Shown here: piece after piece, positions 36,701 through 49,278 of the stretch
How the letters are laid out: every line of letters starts with the position of its first letter
How positions within the stretch are numbered: position 1 is the stretch's first letter
NCBI GenBank assembly: GCA_025716855.1
Contig: JAIXMQ010000027.1
Location: 310,001-374,000 of the forward strand
Direction of reading: 5' to 3'
Origin: Pilaira anomala
Lineage: Eukaryota > Mucoromycota > Mucoromycetes > Mucorales > Mucoraceae
Length of the DNA: 64,000 bases
The notes under the pieces: generated by a model
Told to the model about the DNA's origin: nothing
Seen by the model: the letters and a program-made list of their open reading frames with translations, nothing else
Databases searched by the model: none
Translations under genes and position numbers: made by a program

Positions 36701-38818
36701 TATCGATGGATCATAGTTAAATTTTCCACCTGGCTCGTATTTGGCATCAATCGCTGCAGTATTGATAGGTACTGGTAGAAAATTAGGAGGTACAAAGCAT
36801 GCGTTTTCCGGTGTAGACTTATAACACGGTGTTTTCTTTTGTGGCACCAATTCATTTGTTGGCATAAACTCTGCAGTGGGCTTATTACTACTATTCATAC
36901 TTATATCCTCTGAAACATCATTACTCATTACGAATGGGGTGAATAAGCTGTCACGATTTGGTGTATTTACTTCCTCCATAATAACATCTTCTGGTTCTTC
37001 TATTGCAGTAACAGGTGTTTTTTCCTCGGTATCGTTTTTTATGGGTATGATATTCAAAACGTTATCGGTAAGAGCTGATGGCACTGGAGCTGGTGTTTCA
37101 AAGAAATCAAAATCTGCTTCGGTCACATCCAAATCTAATTCAGTAAAATCTTCATTCCATGAGTCTCCTACGTTGATACTATCCGTATTATACATCAGGT
37201 TATAATTATCTACAGGAGGGGATGATTGCTGCTCCGTAATTATTGCATCTTCTGATAGTTGCACTTCAGGTATAGTAATAGCATTGACATTTATATTAGC
37301 TTCAGGAAAAACAATATTATTTTGGCTCATGGGAGCTAAATATGGCCGACTGTTTGTATCTAAAGCTTGACTGGTTTGTACTGTTACATTAGGGTCGTCT
37401 AGAGAGTTGAGACCATCTACCATAGTTTCCACATGCTCATTAATTTGAAATTCAGATGTAACAAACTCGGTCAAATTCATATTTGAGTTTACTGAAGATT
37501 TAGGAGGTGTTGTATAGGAGCTATAATCTGTCGGTATACTGTTACCTAAGAGTGGTGTTGTATCGATTGGAATTACGCTCTTTGATGTCATTATGGGGCT
37601 TGATATTACAGGCTCTATAAGTGCTCGATGCAATAAAAGTTGATCTTGTTGAAAGTTTGTGCCCATCATAGATAAAGAATTGATCATAATATTACTTGTA
37701 TAAATAATTGGATCCCGATAGTACCAGTAATCGATACTTGAAACTGTCTTGTTAGGCTTTAAGCTTTGATGGTAAGCTGAGCGAGACACTTTCGATCCCA
37801 AGTCTTCTGTTAATCCATGATTCAATCCCATTGTGCCATTTAGTCCAGCTACAGCAGAAGGAGACAGCTTTGTATCTGTAGGCACAAAGATAAGCATCGT
37901 AGGATATGTTATGATATCACCTGAAGAGGATTTAATAGTAACAAGAGATGGTATATGGTGATTGGGAGATGGTACTAGTTGCTTATAAGATAAATGATAA
38001 AAGTCAGCCCATTGTTCGAGTACAATATGTTGCAACTCAGGAGTAGGTAAGCTTTGAAATGATACTAAACTAGCAGTCTCTCCAGTTGGGCATAATAAAA
38101 CTTAAAAAGCTCTTTCAGTTTTTTTTAGCTTAAATATCAGATTGCATAAATTAAGATTGTGAAAGTACTGACCTTTTCTATTTTTAATACGAATATCTTG
38201 ATTATTCAGAGATCTAATTCTCATACGCCGGGTATTGGGTTGGAATACGAGATTTGATGAAGAAAGATATATATTATACATAAAAGCAAGCATAGTACTC
38301 TTTTCAGTGTCTGAGGATTGTTTTGATTGATCTGCAACACTATCGATAATATCTTCATCCTCTATAAAAGCAGCAGGAAATATAAAGAATTCGCCTAATG
38401 TAAATGCGCCAGATTTAGTCATTGACTTCTGAATTAAATTTCGTACAGATTTAATAAACAATCTGTGTTCATTATTGGGCATAAGTGTAGCTTGATCATT
38501 GACTGATATATTTGGCTGCGGGGAATCAGTTGGGTATAACCCACTTGACATTAACTGATCCCAATTAAAAATTCCCATTCTTTGCTCTAATGTATAATAC
38601 GAGCTTTTTAAAACTACATTTAAATACAGATTTTAGAATAAATACATATCATTACCTTTTAGCTCTTTTAATTTTAAATGATCATCTATCATGCCTGTGT
38701 GTCTATCATCAAACCAAAAAACCCATAATTCAAGTGTCACAAACTCTTTCTCTTGACTCGGTGCAACTTGCCAAACACACGGAATATTTAAATCTATTAA
38801 ACTTTGGAAGGCATTCAT
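33764..38818 (-). CDS. MED13: Mediator complex subunit 13 (MED13/Srb9)
   Basis: Seven exons: 38818-38656, 38586-38173, 38100-35758, 35698-35342, 35268-34898, 34821-34036 and 33952-33764, giving 1540 residues. MED13 links the CDK8 kinase module to core Mediator and mainly represses RNA polymerase II transcription. The N-terminal domain (IPCVWQVAPSQEKEFVTLEL) is followed by a long Ser/Asn/Asp-rich linker with a poly-Ser stretch. The PIWI-like MID and C-terminal parts then follow: KYLVVYPDNPDIEASVCQFF, VVYIINPGPHMSSYLDMCRC, MAYCFSFDRAWMSVVWVDGQ, LHWMRYISNSHKY. The C-terminal exon reads VHLIYNHTQHSAYITLQYII. Its start faces Rvs161 across 423 bp, an apparent divergent promoter. Confidence 0.95.
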
Positions 38819-39241
38819 AATTGAGTTATCTTTCTTTTTATAAGAATGGTTTCTTATATTAAAGTCTTCATGTGTTAAATAAGACAGTAAAACTGATTTT
38901 TGATATGACTCTGTATATACGCGATAACGAATGTTTACTATACCACACTAAACGTAAGATAAAATGTTAAGGTTTTGGCTTTAAATAGCGAAAGAGTTTT
39001 ATCATGAACAATTTTTTTATACCAAAGTTAATGTATTGGTAAGGCTGTCTGGATTCAACATGTTTCTTAAAGAAAGAAACGAGCAAGAATGTACACATAT
39101 TTTATATGTTTGAGAGAAAAGCAAGACATTTTAAAATCCGCTGTTTTCCTTTTTCAAGGGATTATATTCCTCTCTTCACTTTTCTTTTTTTTTTATTTTT
39201 TTTTCTCTTTTTTCCTCTTTCTTTCCTCACATCCTTATAGA

Positions 39242-40386
39242 ATGAGCTTTTTGTTAGTTAAAATTGTGTTTGTTTACGTTTCAATATGACAGTTATCTTA
39301 TTTGTATTTTTTTTTTTTTTAGATCAGGATTTAAAAAGAATTTAAACAGAGCCGGTCAAAGCGTAATAAATTATATTTTTTGTTTTGTTACACATCCATT
39401 GATAATATTGACATATTATTCCAGATAAAACAGAGAACTGGTGGTAGTGATAGAACAAATGATAGCGAGTTTGAAGAAGAATATGACAGGTTTAAAAGGT
39501 AAGTCTCTGCCTGAGCCAAGTTACATTGACATTACTTGACGTTACAACTTGATTTAGCCTTGAAAAGAAGTCAGAAAAATTAGCGAAAGAAGCTAAAGGC
39601 TACCTAGATTCTATGAGAGGTATTATTCCAGTTATTTTTAAGGAGTAAATTTTTACTAAATTTTATTACAATTGTAGCCATGACCTCATCACAAGTACGC
39701 ATCGCTCAAACTATGGAAGGATTTTATGATGAATCCGCCCCAATGGGTCCTGCGGGAATAGAATATAAAAAGGCTATTGAAAAATTAGACGAAGAAGCAA
39801 GATCAAGTTTGGTATGCATATAATATGCTGTGTCAACAATAAAAAAAATTTAAGCTTCTTACATTGTGTAATTACTAGGATGCCGCATATCGTACTACTG
39901 TGATGGAACCATTAGGAAGATATTGTTCCTACTTTCCTGAGATCAATGAAGCTATTAAACGTCGTCATAAAATGTTGTCCGAATATGATTCTGCTAAATC
40001 GAAAGTCAGAAAATTAGTTGACAGACCAAGTGAAGATCCACAACGCTTGCCTAGAGTACGTATTTTTATAATCGATCGAATACTTTGAATACAAATTTAC
40101 TATTAATATGTAGGCTGAGCAGGAAGCAAATTTAGCAAGAGAAATGTACGAAAATATAAATTCTATAATTATTAATGATCTGCCGAAAATCATCGAGTTG
40201 CGAGTGCCATATATCGATCCTTCATTTGAAGCCTTAGTCAAGTCTCAATTGAGATTTAGTCAAGCGAGTTATGAGCAACTAGAAGGTCTAAGACATTATT
40301 TTCCACCTAGTCATGAAACTGCCGATAATCGTGTGGATGATGTATTGCAGCAAATGCGCGAATTAACTATCTGTGGTAACTTCTAA
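39242..40386 (+). CDS. RVS161: BAR-domain protein Rvs161 (amphiphysin-like, Hob3)
   Basis: Seven exons: 39242-39252, 39323-39362, 39425-39498, 39558-39619, 39678-39811, 39879-40055 and 40114-40386, giving 256 residues, the usual Rvs161 length. The first exon is only 11 nt, and the start reads MSFLSGFKKNLNRAGQSIKQ. Rvs161 is a BAR-only protein that bends membrane at endocytic sites as a heterodimer with Rvs167. The N-terminal amphipathic segment, then the three-helix BAR domain (FEEEYDRFKRSLEKKSEKLA, VMEPLGRYCSYFPEINEAIK, YDSAKSKVRKLVDRPSEDPQ) fill the protein, and no SH3 domain follows. The partner gene, Rvs167, is about 5 kb downstream on the opposite strand. Confidence 0.95.
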
Positions 40387-41069
40387 TAAAAAATATAGTT
40401 TACATTAATCTTGTTTTAACAGTTGTAGCATTATATTATAAAATAAACTAAAGCAGCTTCCATAAGTCCATAATCACATGGCTTTACTAATTGGAAGAAT
40501 ATTTACCTCGTTTATCATTACTATAAAATGAGAGAGAGAATTTGTGACTCCCAAGCTCATATTGAAATTTATTTGAAGCGCTTTCATTATTTTTTACTCG
40601 AACTTCCATGGAAATGTGTGCGAGGAAGGGGCTGAGGAGGGAGTCACTATTCGTAGGAAGGGGGGAATAACACGATACACTACAGCGTAGTAATAAGACA
40701 ACGTATTATTAATAGTTGAAAGTTCATACGAGGTTCTAAGTGAGATACTTTGGGAAAATATAAACAAGGATAGAATAAAAACACTCGAAGTGTTAAACAA
40801 ATAACATCAGGCTGATACATTGAACGCATTATGTACATAATTTACCTATAGCTGAGGAAGTAGCTGCCTTATAGTTATTACAGAAGCACACTGAGTCTAC
40901 GTACTAATAAAAATAAGACTTCAGCCACACGGTAATGAACTTTGTTCAAATATAAACTTTAGGTATACATGAGAAAAAAAGAGTGCTGGCAACAAAAAAG
41001 ATATTTCACTATAAAATTACATCCTTAGTATACAAATCCTGCCTTTAGTACGAATATAAATCGTTCAAT

Positions 41070-41123
<54 letters not shown>

Positions 41124-41334
41124 TGTATGATTTGATTGAAAACCTTTTACTAAGGATGATAGTTTTAACTCGCACTAGATATTTGTTAAAGTCTATTCAA
41201 ATTATGCAAGATCTTTCGTTCTAAAATAGGTATAGTGTGGCTTGTACTTTTGATATTAGTTATTGCATTGCATCATTTGATTTATAAAAACTTCCTTCAT
41301 TTCTATTTCTTTTTCCTAATAAAAATATTTAAAT
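40387..41334. other. Intergenic region with a 49-A homopolymer
   Basis: About 950 bp without a supported gene. A pure A run at 41073-41121 is the longest homopolymer I see in the window. Confidence 0.55.
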
Positions 41335-42388
41335 ATGTGTATTCTATTTTGGACTGTTGATAACCACCCTAAATACCGTTTGTGAGTTAAGAAGAAAATA
41401 AAACCTTTTTGACATTCGTAATAACTCATTATTGAATTAACTTGTTTAGCGTTTTTGCAGCAAACCGAGATGAATTTTTAAAGAGACCTACAGCAAGAGC
41501 ACAGTTTTGGAATGAACCTCATGACAATGTCTTAGCTGGCACAGATCTCGAGCAAAATTTGTATGGCACTTGGCTAGGAATTACGAAACAAGGACGCTTT
41601 GCTGCTCTAACAAACTTTAGAGAAACAAATTTCAAAGGTGAAATTTCCAGAGGCGTCTTGGTCAGGGACTACCTTTGGGGCTCCGAGTCAGTTCACACAG
41701 CGCTTCAACATGTGAAAGATCAAGGATCCGCTTATGGAGGATTCAGTCTAGTTTGCTTCGATTTTGGACAGAAACCAGCTGAAATGGCATATTTCACAAA
41801 TCGAGAAGACCAACCAATAATTGATTTAGAGCCTGGTGTTATTTATGGTAAGCTAATATGAAATGACATGATATTGTTTGAGAAAGAATACTAAACTAAA
41901 ATTGTGTAACGAAATAAAAAGGTCTCTCTAATTCTGTCCTGACTATGCCATGGCCAAAAGTAAATGAGGGAAAAGAAATTTTGGCAGATATTTTAGATCA
42001 ATATAACGGTGATGATGAAAATGAAATGGTAGAAGCATTATTTGGTTTATTAAGGTATGATTCTACTTGAATATCTATATTTTCTTATATATAAAAAAAA
42101 GAAGGATTTATGATTATTTCTGTAAATAGGACAGGCAAGCCTATGAGTGATACAGAAGATTTATCTCAGCTTTTTACTGAGCTTTCAGAACGCATTTGTA
42201 TTCCAAAATTTGATTATCCAATTAAGGGAATGGAAACACCAACTTACGCAACAAAAACTAGCACTGTGGTTCTGATCGATCACGATAATCATGTAACCTT
42301 TGTCGAGCGCGATTGGCATGATGAAAATATGTCTCCAGTCAACCCTAGTGAATATAAGGATATTGTACATCATTTTGATTTAGAATAA
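41335..42388 (+). CDS. TANGO2: TANGO2-like NRDE family protein
   Basis: Four exons: 41335-41381, 41450-41847, 41922-42054 and 42130-42388, giving 278 residues. The defining ANRDEF motif (FAANRDEFLKRPT) follows an MCILFWTVDNHPKYRF start with the conserved Cys at position 2, as in Ntn-hydrolase-like NRDE proteins. LAGTDLEQNLYGTWLGITKQ, GRFAALTNFR and SRGVLVRDYL are family hallmarks. The C-terminus (THVVLIDHDNHVTFVERDWH-like, here STVVLIDHDNHVTFVERDW) is complete. Human TANGO2 loss causes a metabolic crisis syndrome; proposed roles include haem handling and lipid or Golgi homeostasis, and the biochemical activity is unsettled. Confidence 0.95.
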
Positions 42389-42581
42389 ATGTATTTTATA
42401 TTGCTCTTTCTATAACTGCACAAACATATGCTATAAATACTTATATTTATTGTTAGTCCTTATTTGTAGCCAGCCACACGTAAAGACTGTCTTTGAATTT
42501 TTTTGTTTTGTTATTATTTGAACTCGTCCGGGATCTTCATTTATTTACTTTCTCGTTTCTTTTGTCTGTATTCTTGAACTT

Positions 42582-43791
42582 ATGAAAGAAAACGCTCCCT
42601 ACGGATCGTATGTTGTAGATTTTTCTTTACCACCAGCCATCATAGTATCACCAATATACCTAACAGTAGGATATATTCTTACTTTTATTCTGGACTACTT
42701 TTTAATAAAAAATGATACGAAGCTAGCATCCATTATCAGTCCTTCAAAACTTCGATACAGTATTGGCATTTACCACTTTATACTACCAATTATATTTGCT
42801 TCCAAATATGATTTTGCTAATATCAGTTTTATGTTGCACCCATGGTCAACTGCAGCACAGATTGTATTCCTTGCTAAATCCGACTTGGTTTTTAAAGATT
42901 GGATAATGATGTTCTGGAAAATAGCTTCATTTCAAGATGATAGTCCGACTACCGCAACTTCAAATGAAATAAGATTACAAGGCTTAAAAAAGTCAATGCG
43001 CGGATTATTGAAAATTGGATTTATGAAATTTTTTTTAGATGGTCTACTTCCACCAGACTTATCAGATCTTTTAGCTTTACCATTTTATAGTCCTCAAGCT
43101 TTATTTATTACTTATGTATTGGCTGTACGTATTTACTGCATGGTTGGTATTACTGACGTAATTATGGGTATTGTACAGTCTATATTTCTTATTCGATTTG
43201 GAGATTTATTTGATAAACCATTTCTAGCCAGTAGGTAAGTTCTTGTTTGTGTAACTATCTGTTTCTCTCCCTGAAAATCCACTCTATACTTACATAACAA
43301 TATAACCCAATAGTCCTAAAGATTTTTGGAAGTAAGGACACTCATTTAAATGTAAAGTTTACAAATATAATAACATGCATATATCCATATGTAGCAAAAG
43401 ATGGAATCGTTTTGTCAGCCATTTGTTTCAACAGTTTATATTTATAAAAATGAACGAGAGAAAAAAGACAAAAGTAGAAGACAACAAGAATTTTTCACGT
43501 ATAAAATCAGGACTGTTGGTATTTTTTATCAGTGGAATGTTTCACGATTTTATGATTACAGCAGCAACAAGGACAGTAACTTTTGAATTAACAGTTTTTT
43601 TTCTCATTCATGGTGTTGTCGTTGCATTAGAAGTAATATATAGAAAAGGAAAATTCAAGAATGATCCTACTGGGTTGAATCACGTATTTTGTAATCTTCT
43701 GACAGTCTTATTCTTTACACTGACTGGAAGATTATTTTTAAATCCTATTCTTCGGCATCAGGTGTTTTTAAGAATAGCTCAACAGTTTTAA
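42582..43791 (+). CDS. MBOAT/wax-synthase-like membrane O-acyltransferase
   Basis: Three exons: 42582-43234, an 18-nt micro-exon 43314-43331, and 43395-43791, giving 355 residues. Joining them restores the family signature KPFLASRSPKDFWNKRWNRF, which strongly supports the micro-exon. It is polytopic, with about seven to eight hydrophobic segments, and the SGMFHDF motif carries the conserved membrane His (about residue 274). These are features of the wax-synthase-type MBOAT group, which transfers acyl chains to alcohols or sterol-like acceptors in the ER. The substrate cannot be told from sequence. It lies 193 bp after the TANGO2 gene on the same strand. Confidence 0.85.
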
Positions 43792-44249
43792 TAATAAAGC
43801 ATTTTCTTGATGTATCTCTTGTATATAAATTCTTTAAATACGGGACCAGCCCGAAACGTCTATTTGTTTGGTATGTGCATGTCTTGCTGAAATTAGTACG
43901 ATTTTAATACTTTACCTTAAAACCTAACTTTTTGTCGACTTATTTTGTTACAAATTATAACATATACTTCAATAATAAAACTATATATTTGAACTGAGAA
44001 TAGAGTAGTACATGTAGGAGGTAAATGAACGAGCGTTAGAAAAGTTTCAATGTGATATATAAAGGGAATGACTTTAGATGGAATGTGTATGGACAGTTGA
44101 AAGAAGAACCAATCGTCTATAATTCAAAAACAAATAACAATTTATTTATTTATTTTTAAAAAAAAAAAGAATATAAAAGTGAAGTTTTTTTTTCGCTTAA
44201 CTACTTTTTATACTTTTCATTCTAATCATTGCTTCTTTGATATATCATT
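43792..44249. other. Intergenic region
   Basis: About 460 bp, AT-rich. An A/T tract pair lies about 90 bp upstream of the secreted-protein gene, and TATAAAG occurs near 44058. No gene is seen. Confidence 0.5.
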
Positions 44250-44648
44250 ATGCGTTTAATTGAAATAATCTTTGCTTCTACTGCAATTTTAGCTGTTGTA
44301 TATGCAGCCCCTACATTCAAAGAAAGGGGTGTAGTTAATGCTGAAGAGCCATTCGATTCAAAGGCATTTGTTTTCAACCCTAGAAAAATAAAACATACAG
44401 CAAACGGAAGAAGAAGAAGAGGAGGAAGAAAACATGTAAAGAGAACAGGTGATTGTGGAAGTTTCGGGTTGGATTTAAACACAAATCTTAAGTTTGGTGC
44501 TACTGGAGAACATGCTGCTCCCCCACCACCACCTGCAGCTCTTCCAGCGCCACCTGCGCCACCTGCACCTCCTTCGGTTCCTGAAGCTCCCGCTAAAATT
44601 GACCGTGATACCATTATTGTAAACGTTGACAACAAAATCAATCATTAA
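44250..44648 (+). CDS. Small secreted proline-rich protein, probable propeptide processing
   Basis: A single exon of 132 residues. A clear signal peptide (MRLIEIIFASTAILAVVYA, cleavage likely before APTF) is followed by a basic block RRRRGGRKHVKR ending in Lys-Arg, a Kex2-type site. Cleavage there would release TGDCGSFGLDLNTNLKFGAT plus an Ala/Pro-rich run (several PPAPPAP words) and a hydrophilic end. The released part has a single Cys. I do not recognise the family; it could be a cell-wall or secreted peptide. The signal peptide and processing site are read directly from sequence; secretion and cleavage are inferred. Confidence 0.75.
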   Translation: MRLIEIIFASTAILAVVYAAPTFKERGVVNAEEPFDSKAFVFNPRKIKHTANGRRRRGGRKHVKRTGDCGSFGLDLNTNLKFGATGEHAAPPPPPAALPAPPAPPAPPSVPEAPAKIDRDTIIVNVDNKINH

Positions 44649-45214
44649 ACTACTCTAAATACCTGTGGCCTAATTAAATATTTTTTAAAAAGCCATTTTC
44701 TTTTCGAATCAATAAAACTTTTTTAATTATATATTCATTTTAAACAAATATACATTCCGTGGCGTATAAATATGAATATGATACATATCAGTCTGTAACA
44801 CATTGATGCTAGAGAAATTCTAGCGTTTGATAACCCACTTACATGTCTCCTCTTTTTACGACTTGATAAATGATATTCGCTCCGAATATGTAACTTCTTG
44901 GCCATAGCCACTAACTTTCAGGTTATTTGGTATTTATTCGGCTGATTTTTTTTTTAGGGTTATTTATTCAGTTCGTTTTCAGTTCTCTCATTGGAGCAAT
45001 AGTCTATCTTAACATTGACAGCATTTGTTGTTATACACGTTTAATTTCTTGATACGATCTCTTAATGAATTTACATAATCAAAGATATTAAAATAAGACA
45101 GTAGTGTCAAGGAAAATTTAGAAAGAAGAAGGAAATAAATAAACTTGTTTGCGGATTATCATGTACAACTACTTACAAGTAGTGTATGTACACATAAAGA
45201 CAAAAATTTATTAT
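44649..45214. other. Intergenic region between convergent genes
   Basis: About 570 bp between the secreted-protein gene and the end of Rvs167. AATAAA lies shortly after the first stop. No gene is seen. Confidence 0.5.
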
Positions 45215-46962
45215 TTAAATGATTGAAACATAATTGCCTGGAAAGACGCCCACTTGGCCTCTTAATTTTCCAGTCCACCAATCATTAACATCATCCGTTC
45301 TGTTCACTAATTCAATTTTATCGTCTTGTCGAAAAGATAAGTCACCATCTGCTTGAGCATCATAATCATAAAGTGCCAGCACATATTTAATTCTTGATGG
45401 AGGTGGTGCAGGGACTGGAGGTCTGCCGGGTGAAACCAGTCCACCGCCACCAGCAGCAGATGGAGCAGAAGAACTTTGTGCGTAAGCAGGAGGAGGATGA
45501 GGTTCTTGTTCATAAGGTTGTTGATTATGATAGTTTGTGTTCTGACTATAAGTTGGTTTATCGTCGTATACATGTTGTTGAGGAGGGTATACAGGTTGTT
45601 GTGATGGAGATTGATGTTGTCTTTGATAAGAAGAAGGCTGTTCATGTTGATATCCAATTGCCAATGGTTGTTGTTGTTGTTGTTGACCATGTTCTGCTTG
45701 TTGTTTTATTGCTGCTCTTTCTTGTAATGTTAATTTAGAACTATTACCTGCACCAGAGACTAAATTGAAAAAAGAAAAAAAAGTTTTTAATATAATTATC
45801 AATTTACATAGATAAAAATCTCTTTACCACTTAACCATGCTTTTCCTCCTGCTTTCAATAAATCCATATTTTCAATTTCAGTTTGAGCATTAAATTGTTG
45901 TAATCGCCACTGAAATCCAGCATCTACAGCCATTTCATGCGTGATAAAATGACCATCATTTGCAGTCAAAAGTTCATAACAACGAGCATAAATCATACCG
46001 AAGATCTTGCATTGAAGATGAAACATGTGCTCAAAAATAGGTTGAATAAAATCAAATTGTAAACGAAAAAAGATGGGTAATTGACTCTTTAATGCATTAT
46101 TCAAATAATCGTAATCTTGTGTTGCAGTATCTAATTGACTTTGAATTTTAAAAATTGATTTCTCTTCGTTTAAGGAACGTTCAGTCTTTGAGGTCAATTT
46201 TTGTAAACTAACTCGGTAACGATCATAATCAATTAGCTTATGGTTACGTTTTACTATTGTCTTTTGAATTGTCTTGACAATCTCTTGAAGTTCTTGAGCG
46301 GGACGAATAACATAATGATCAATTGAATCCTATTGATTGAATTAGTTTGATTGTTTGATATATATATATATATATTGTGGTTTTTAACTCACTAATTCAG
46401 GTAAGATTTCGTCACGACAATAAGCCATAGCAGCTTCTGCATCATTTGCTGCTTGAAGAGCAGCAGCTTGTGTAGGTTGGATTCGACGTTGAACTTCACC
46501 TTCTTCTACTTCTACTCCAATTTGAGTACTATAGATCAAAGACAAGTAACTAGCCATTTCTGATTGATGAGATAATAATGCTATATATATGTAAATATAA
46601 GTAAATCAATTTTATATATAAATCTATTTCTTATATACCAGAAACACTATCACGAAACATTTGTCCTTCGGATTTTAAGCTGGTTACTACTTTGGTACAT
46701 TCATTAAATCGAGTTTCTAACTGAATAAAATCGGCGTCTCTTGTCACTTTTTTTAATGTATAAAATTAGTAAGTTATTTTATTTTATTTTCCTATTAACC
46801 TTTTTTTTTTTTTTTACCATCTGACTTTTTAGACATTATTTGATGAGGCAAACGACTCATTACTTTTTGTAATCCCTAAAACATAACTAATGTATAAGCA
46901 TGAAGGGAGGAGGGGAGGCTTAAAGGAAAAAATTTACTGATATAATTTACCTTCCAACTCAT
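45215..46962 (-). CDS. RVS167: BAR-SH3 protein Rvs167 (amphiphysin-like, Hob1)
   Basis: Six exons: 46962-46951, 46875-46818, 46746-46639, 46580-46393, 46329-45828 and 45759-45215, giving 470 residues. The first exon is only 12 nt (MSWK), and the start reads MSWKGLQKVMSRLPHQIMSK. The BAR domain covers about 1-285 (FIQLETRFNECTKVVTSLKS, SIDHYVIRPAQELQEIVKTI). A Gln/Pro/Tyr-rich linker with a poly-Gln run follows, then a C-terminal SH3 domain (ALYDYDAQADGDLSF, WWTGKL, GVFPGNYV). In yeast Rvs167 pairs with Rvs161 for vesicle scission and binds actin regulators through SH3. All key SH3 residues are present. Confidence 0.96.
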
Positions 46963-48019
46963 TTTTTTTTATAGCTTATATATATATAAAGAAAGAAAAG
47001 AAAGAAAGAAAATGGATTTAGTTGTTAAAGCACATGGAAAGTATTCGAGTGTTTAAAGTACCGACAGGAACGTGTCTGTCTTGGCATATCTCACACACTC
47101 AAAAAGGCAGAAATGTTGGGCCGTTTTACTATTGTAGTACACACGTACTTCTATGTAATTGTATAGCTTGCTTATATAAATCATATATATTCATATCAGG
47201 TAGTTAATTTATCTGGTTTTCATGCAACACTTTTTACTGCTGCTTAATTTTTTTTTTTTTTTTTTACTGCACATGACATCATTTTATTGCATATTGTTAT
47301 ATCTGCATGAACATTCTTAACGTTGTGCTAAACTACAATAACGTCTTTGGTAAGTTTTATCCGCACAACGTATGTTTAGTAAGTACTCAAGTAATGTTAA
47401 AAATTTAAAAAAGTTTTTTTTTTCGACAATTAAACATACACATTATGTGCTATTAAATGCCAAAAAAAAAATCCTTATTTTACAAGAACCAGTGGAGTAA
47501 CTACATACTTGTATTCTCAGACCCATTGAATATTTCTTTTTGTTGCCATTGAACGACAAAAATAATGAGAAATTATTTAAAAATATATGCACATAGTTAT
47601 ACATCCACTCTATAATACCATCCAGAAGTATTTACAATTTTCCATATGTAATAATTTGGTACAAGTGTACAAGCCTCAAATACAGAAAAGCTTATGCCAA
47701 TTTTTTTTTTCACATGGTGTACTGGCGTTATGGTGTTATATAACATAAACTTTACGTAATAGCTATCCAACCAGAGCTTGAAATAATACGAAAAGCTGTC
47801 AATGTTTACTTTTAACATGAAAAAAAATTTTTATGCTTGTCTTCTTTTTTTTTTTTTTTTTTTTCTTCTTCTTCTTTTTTCTGTAAGCCGTACTCAAGCG
47901 AAACCTACTTTTATTGCAATCGGATAGGAAGTTGCAGATGTATCTGGCGAGTAGATCGCATTTTTGAAGCTTTGGTGTACGTAGTTTATTTCTTCATGAA
48001 CCCTTTCGTACTTGCTCTG
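46963..48019. other. Intergenic region between Rvs167 and long-repeat copy 2
   Basis: About 1 kb without a supported gene. A T tract of about 20 followed by CTT repeats lies at 47845-47878. The copy-2 repeat may begin in here, because copy 1 is cut by the window edge and cannot show the true left boundary. Confidence 0.5.
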
Positions 48020-48054
48020 GTGATACTGGATATAGATGAAAGAATGGTGGCTCA

Positions 48055-49278
48055 TCTCTTATATATTACCTCTTCGTCAAACGCTATGCTTGTTTTATTT
48101 CAGAGAGTTATATCAGATTAATTCTGTACTGGCTCACTTTGGTTTGCAGATCTCTGATGTGATTTTTGTACAAAGGTATTAGAAAGGATTGTTTATTACG
48201 TCTTTGGTGATCCGTGGTACTTCTTAATATGTCTAGCATAGAAGCTTGTAGTATTTTAGTAATGTGGTGGTATATGATGATTTTCGATATGCTGAAGTGC
48301 TGATAGCTTTATGTATGGAAATGGTGTATTTTCCGTCTTTGATGAATCGAAGATAAGTAGGTGTTTAGGTGTTTGGTGTAGCTTTTGGAAGTCTTGACTT
48401 CACTGGATGAACTATTTTTATTCTCCTTGCTTCTTCTTGTTCGTCTGGTGTTCTCCTACAATCTAACTTGATTGTTCTTGATAAAGAGTCTACTTGACCC
48501 GGGTTTACTTCTTACTTGGTTATCTTCTACTAGAATCTTGTCTTCTGCTTGGGGTTTCTATAATGTCAATCAACCAAAAAAAAAAATACATTATAGTTTT
48601 GCAAAAACTCTTTCTTTCGCGGTTTTTACTCTTTTTACGCGCTTTACAACAAAAATCATTTTGTTTAGACAATTTATAGACCAACCACCCCTCTCTTTAA
48701 AAAGCAGACCCAAAAATCTAAAAAAACACAAAAAAAATATAAAATTTAAAAAAATGGTTGACATTCTAGAAACACCAAGCAAAAGACATGATCCCAGTAG
48801 AAGAAAACCAAGACGGTTGTAAACCTTGATCAAGTGGACTCTTCATCAAGACCAAACAAGACTGACTGTAGGAGAAAACTAGAAGGGCAAGAAGCTGGAA
48901 GGAGAATAAATCTAAAGTTCTGAAGGTGTTGTTGAGATGGAAGAAAGCTGCAACAAACACTGACACACCTACTTACTTTCGCTTCATCATAGATAGAAAA
49001 TTCACCAGTTTCATACATAAAGCTATCAGTACTTCAACATATCTGTATCATCATCATGTATCACCATAATACTATTATAGTGCAAGCTTCCATGTTAGAC
49101 ATATTGAGAAGTACTATGTAGATACGATTCACCCGAGACGTAGCAGGCAATCCCTAATACTTTTGTATAAAAATCACCTCAGAGATCTGCAAACCAAAGT
49201 GGTTCAGCACAGAGTTAATCTGATATAATTCTCTGAAATAAAACAAGCACTGCATTTGACGAAGAGGTAATATATAAG
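48055..49278. repeat. Large imperfect palindrome inside long-repeat copy 2
   Basis: Same structure as at 37-1271: a left arm from about 48055 (CTTATATATTACCTCTTCG) to about 48565, a spacer, and a right arm to about 49278 ending with the inverse of the same words. Outside these points the flanks do not match, which sets the arm boundary. Confidence 0.88.

Noticed and set aside
45307..45690. Asn/Leu-rich minus-strand frame in the Rvs167 linker
   Set aside because: It is a shifted reading of the Gln-rich coding repeat of Rvs167.
47597..47818. 73-codon minus-strand frame
   Set aside because: No family, no leader, no homologue in the window; AT-rich chance frame.
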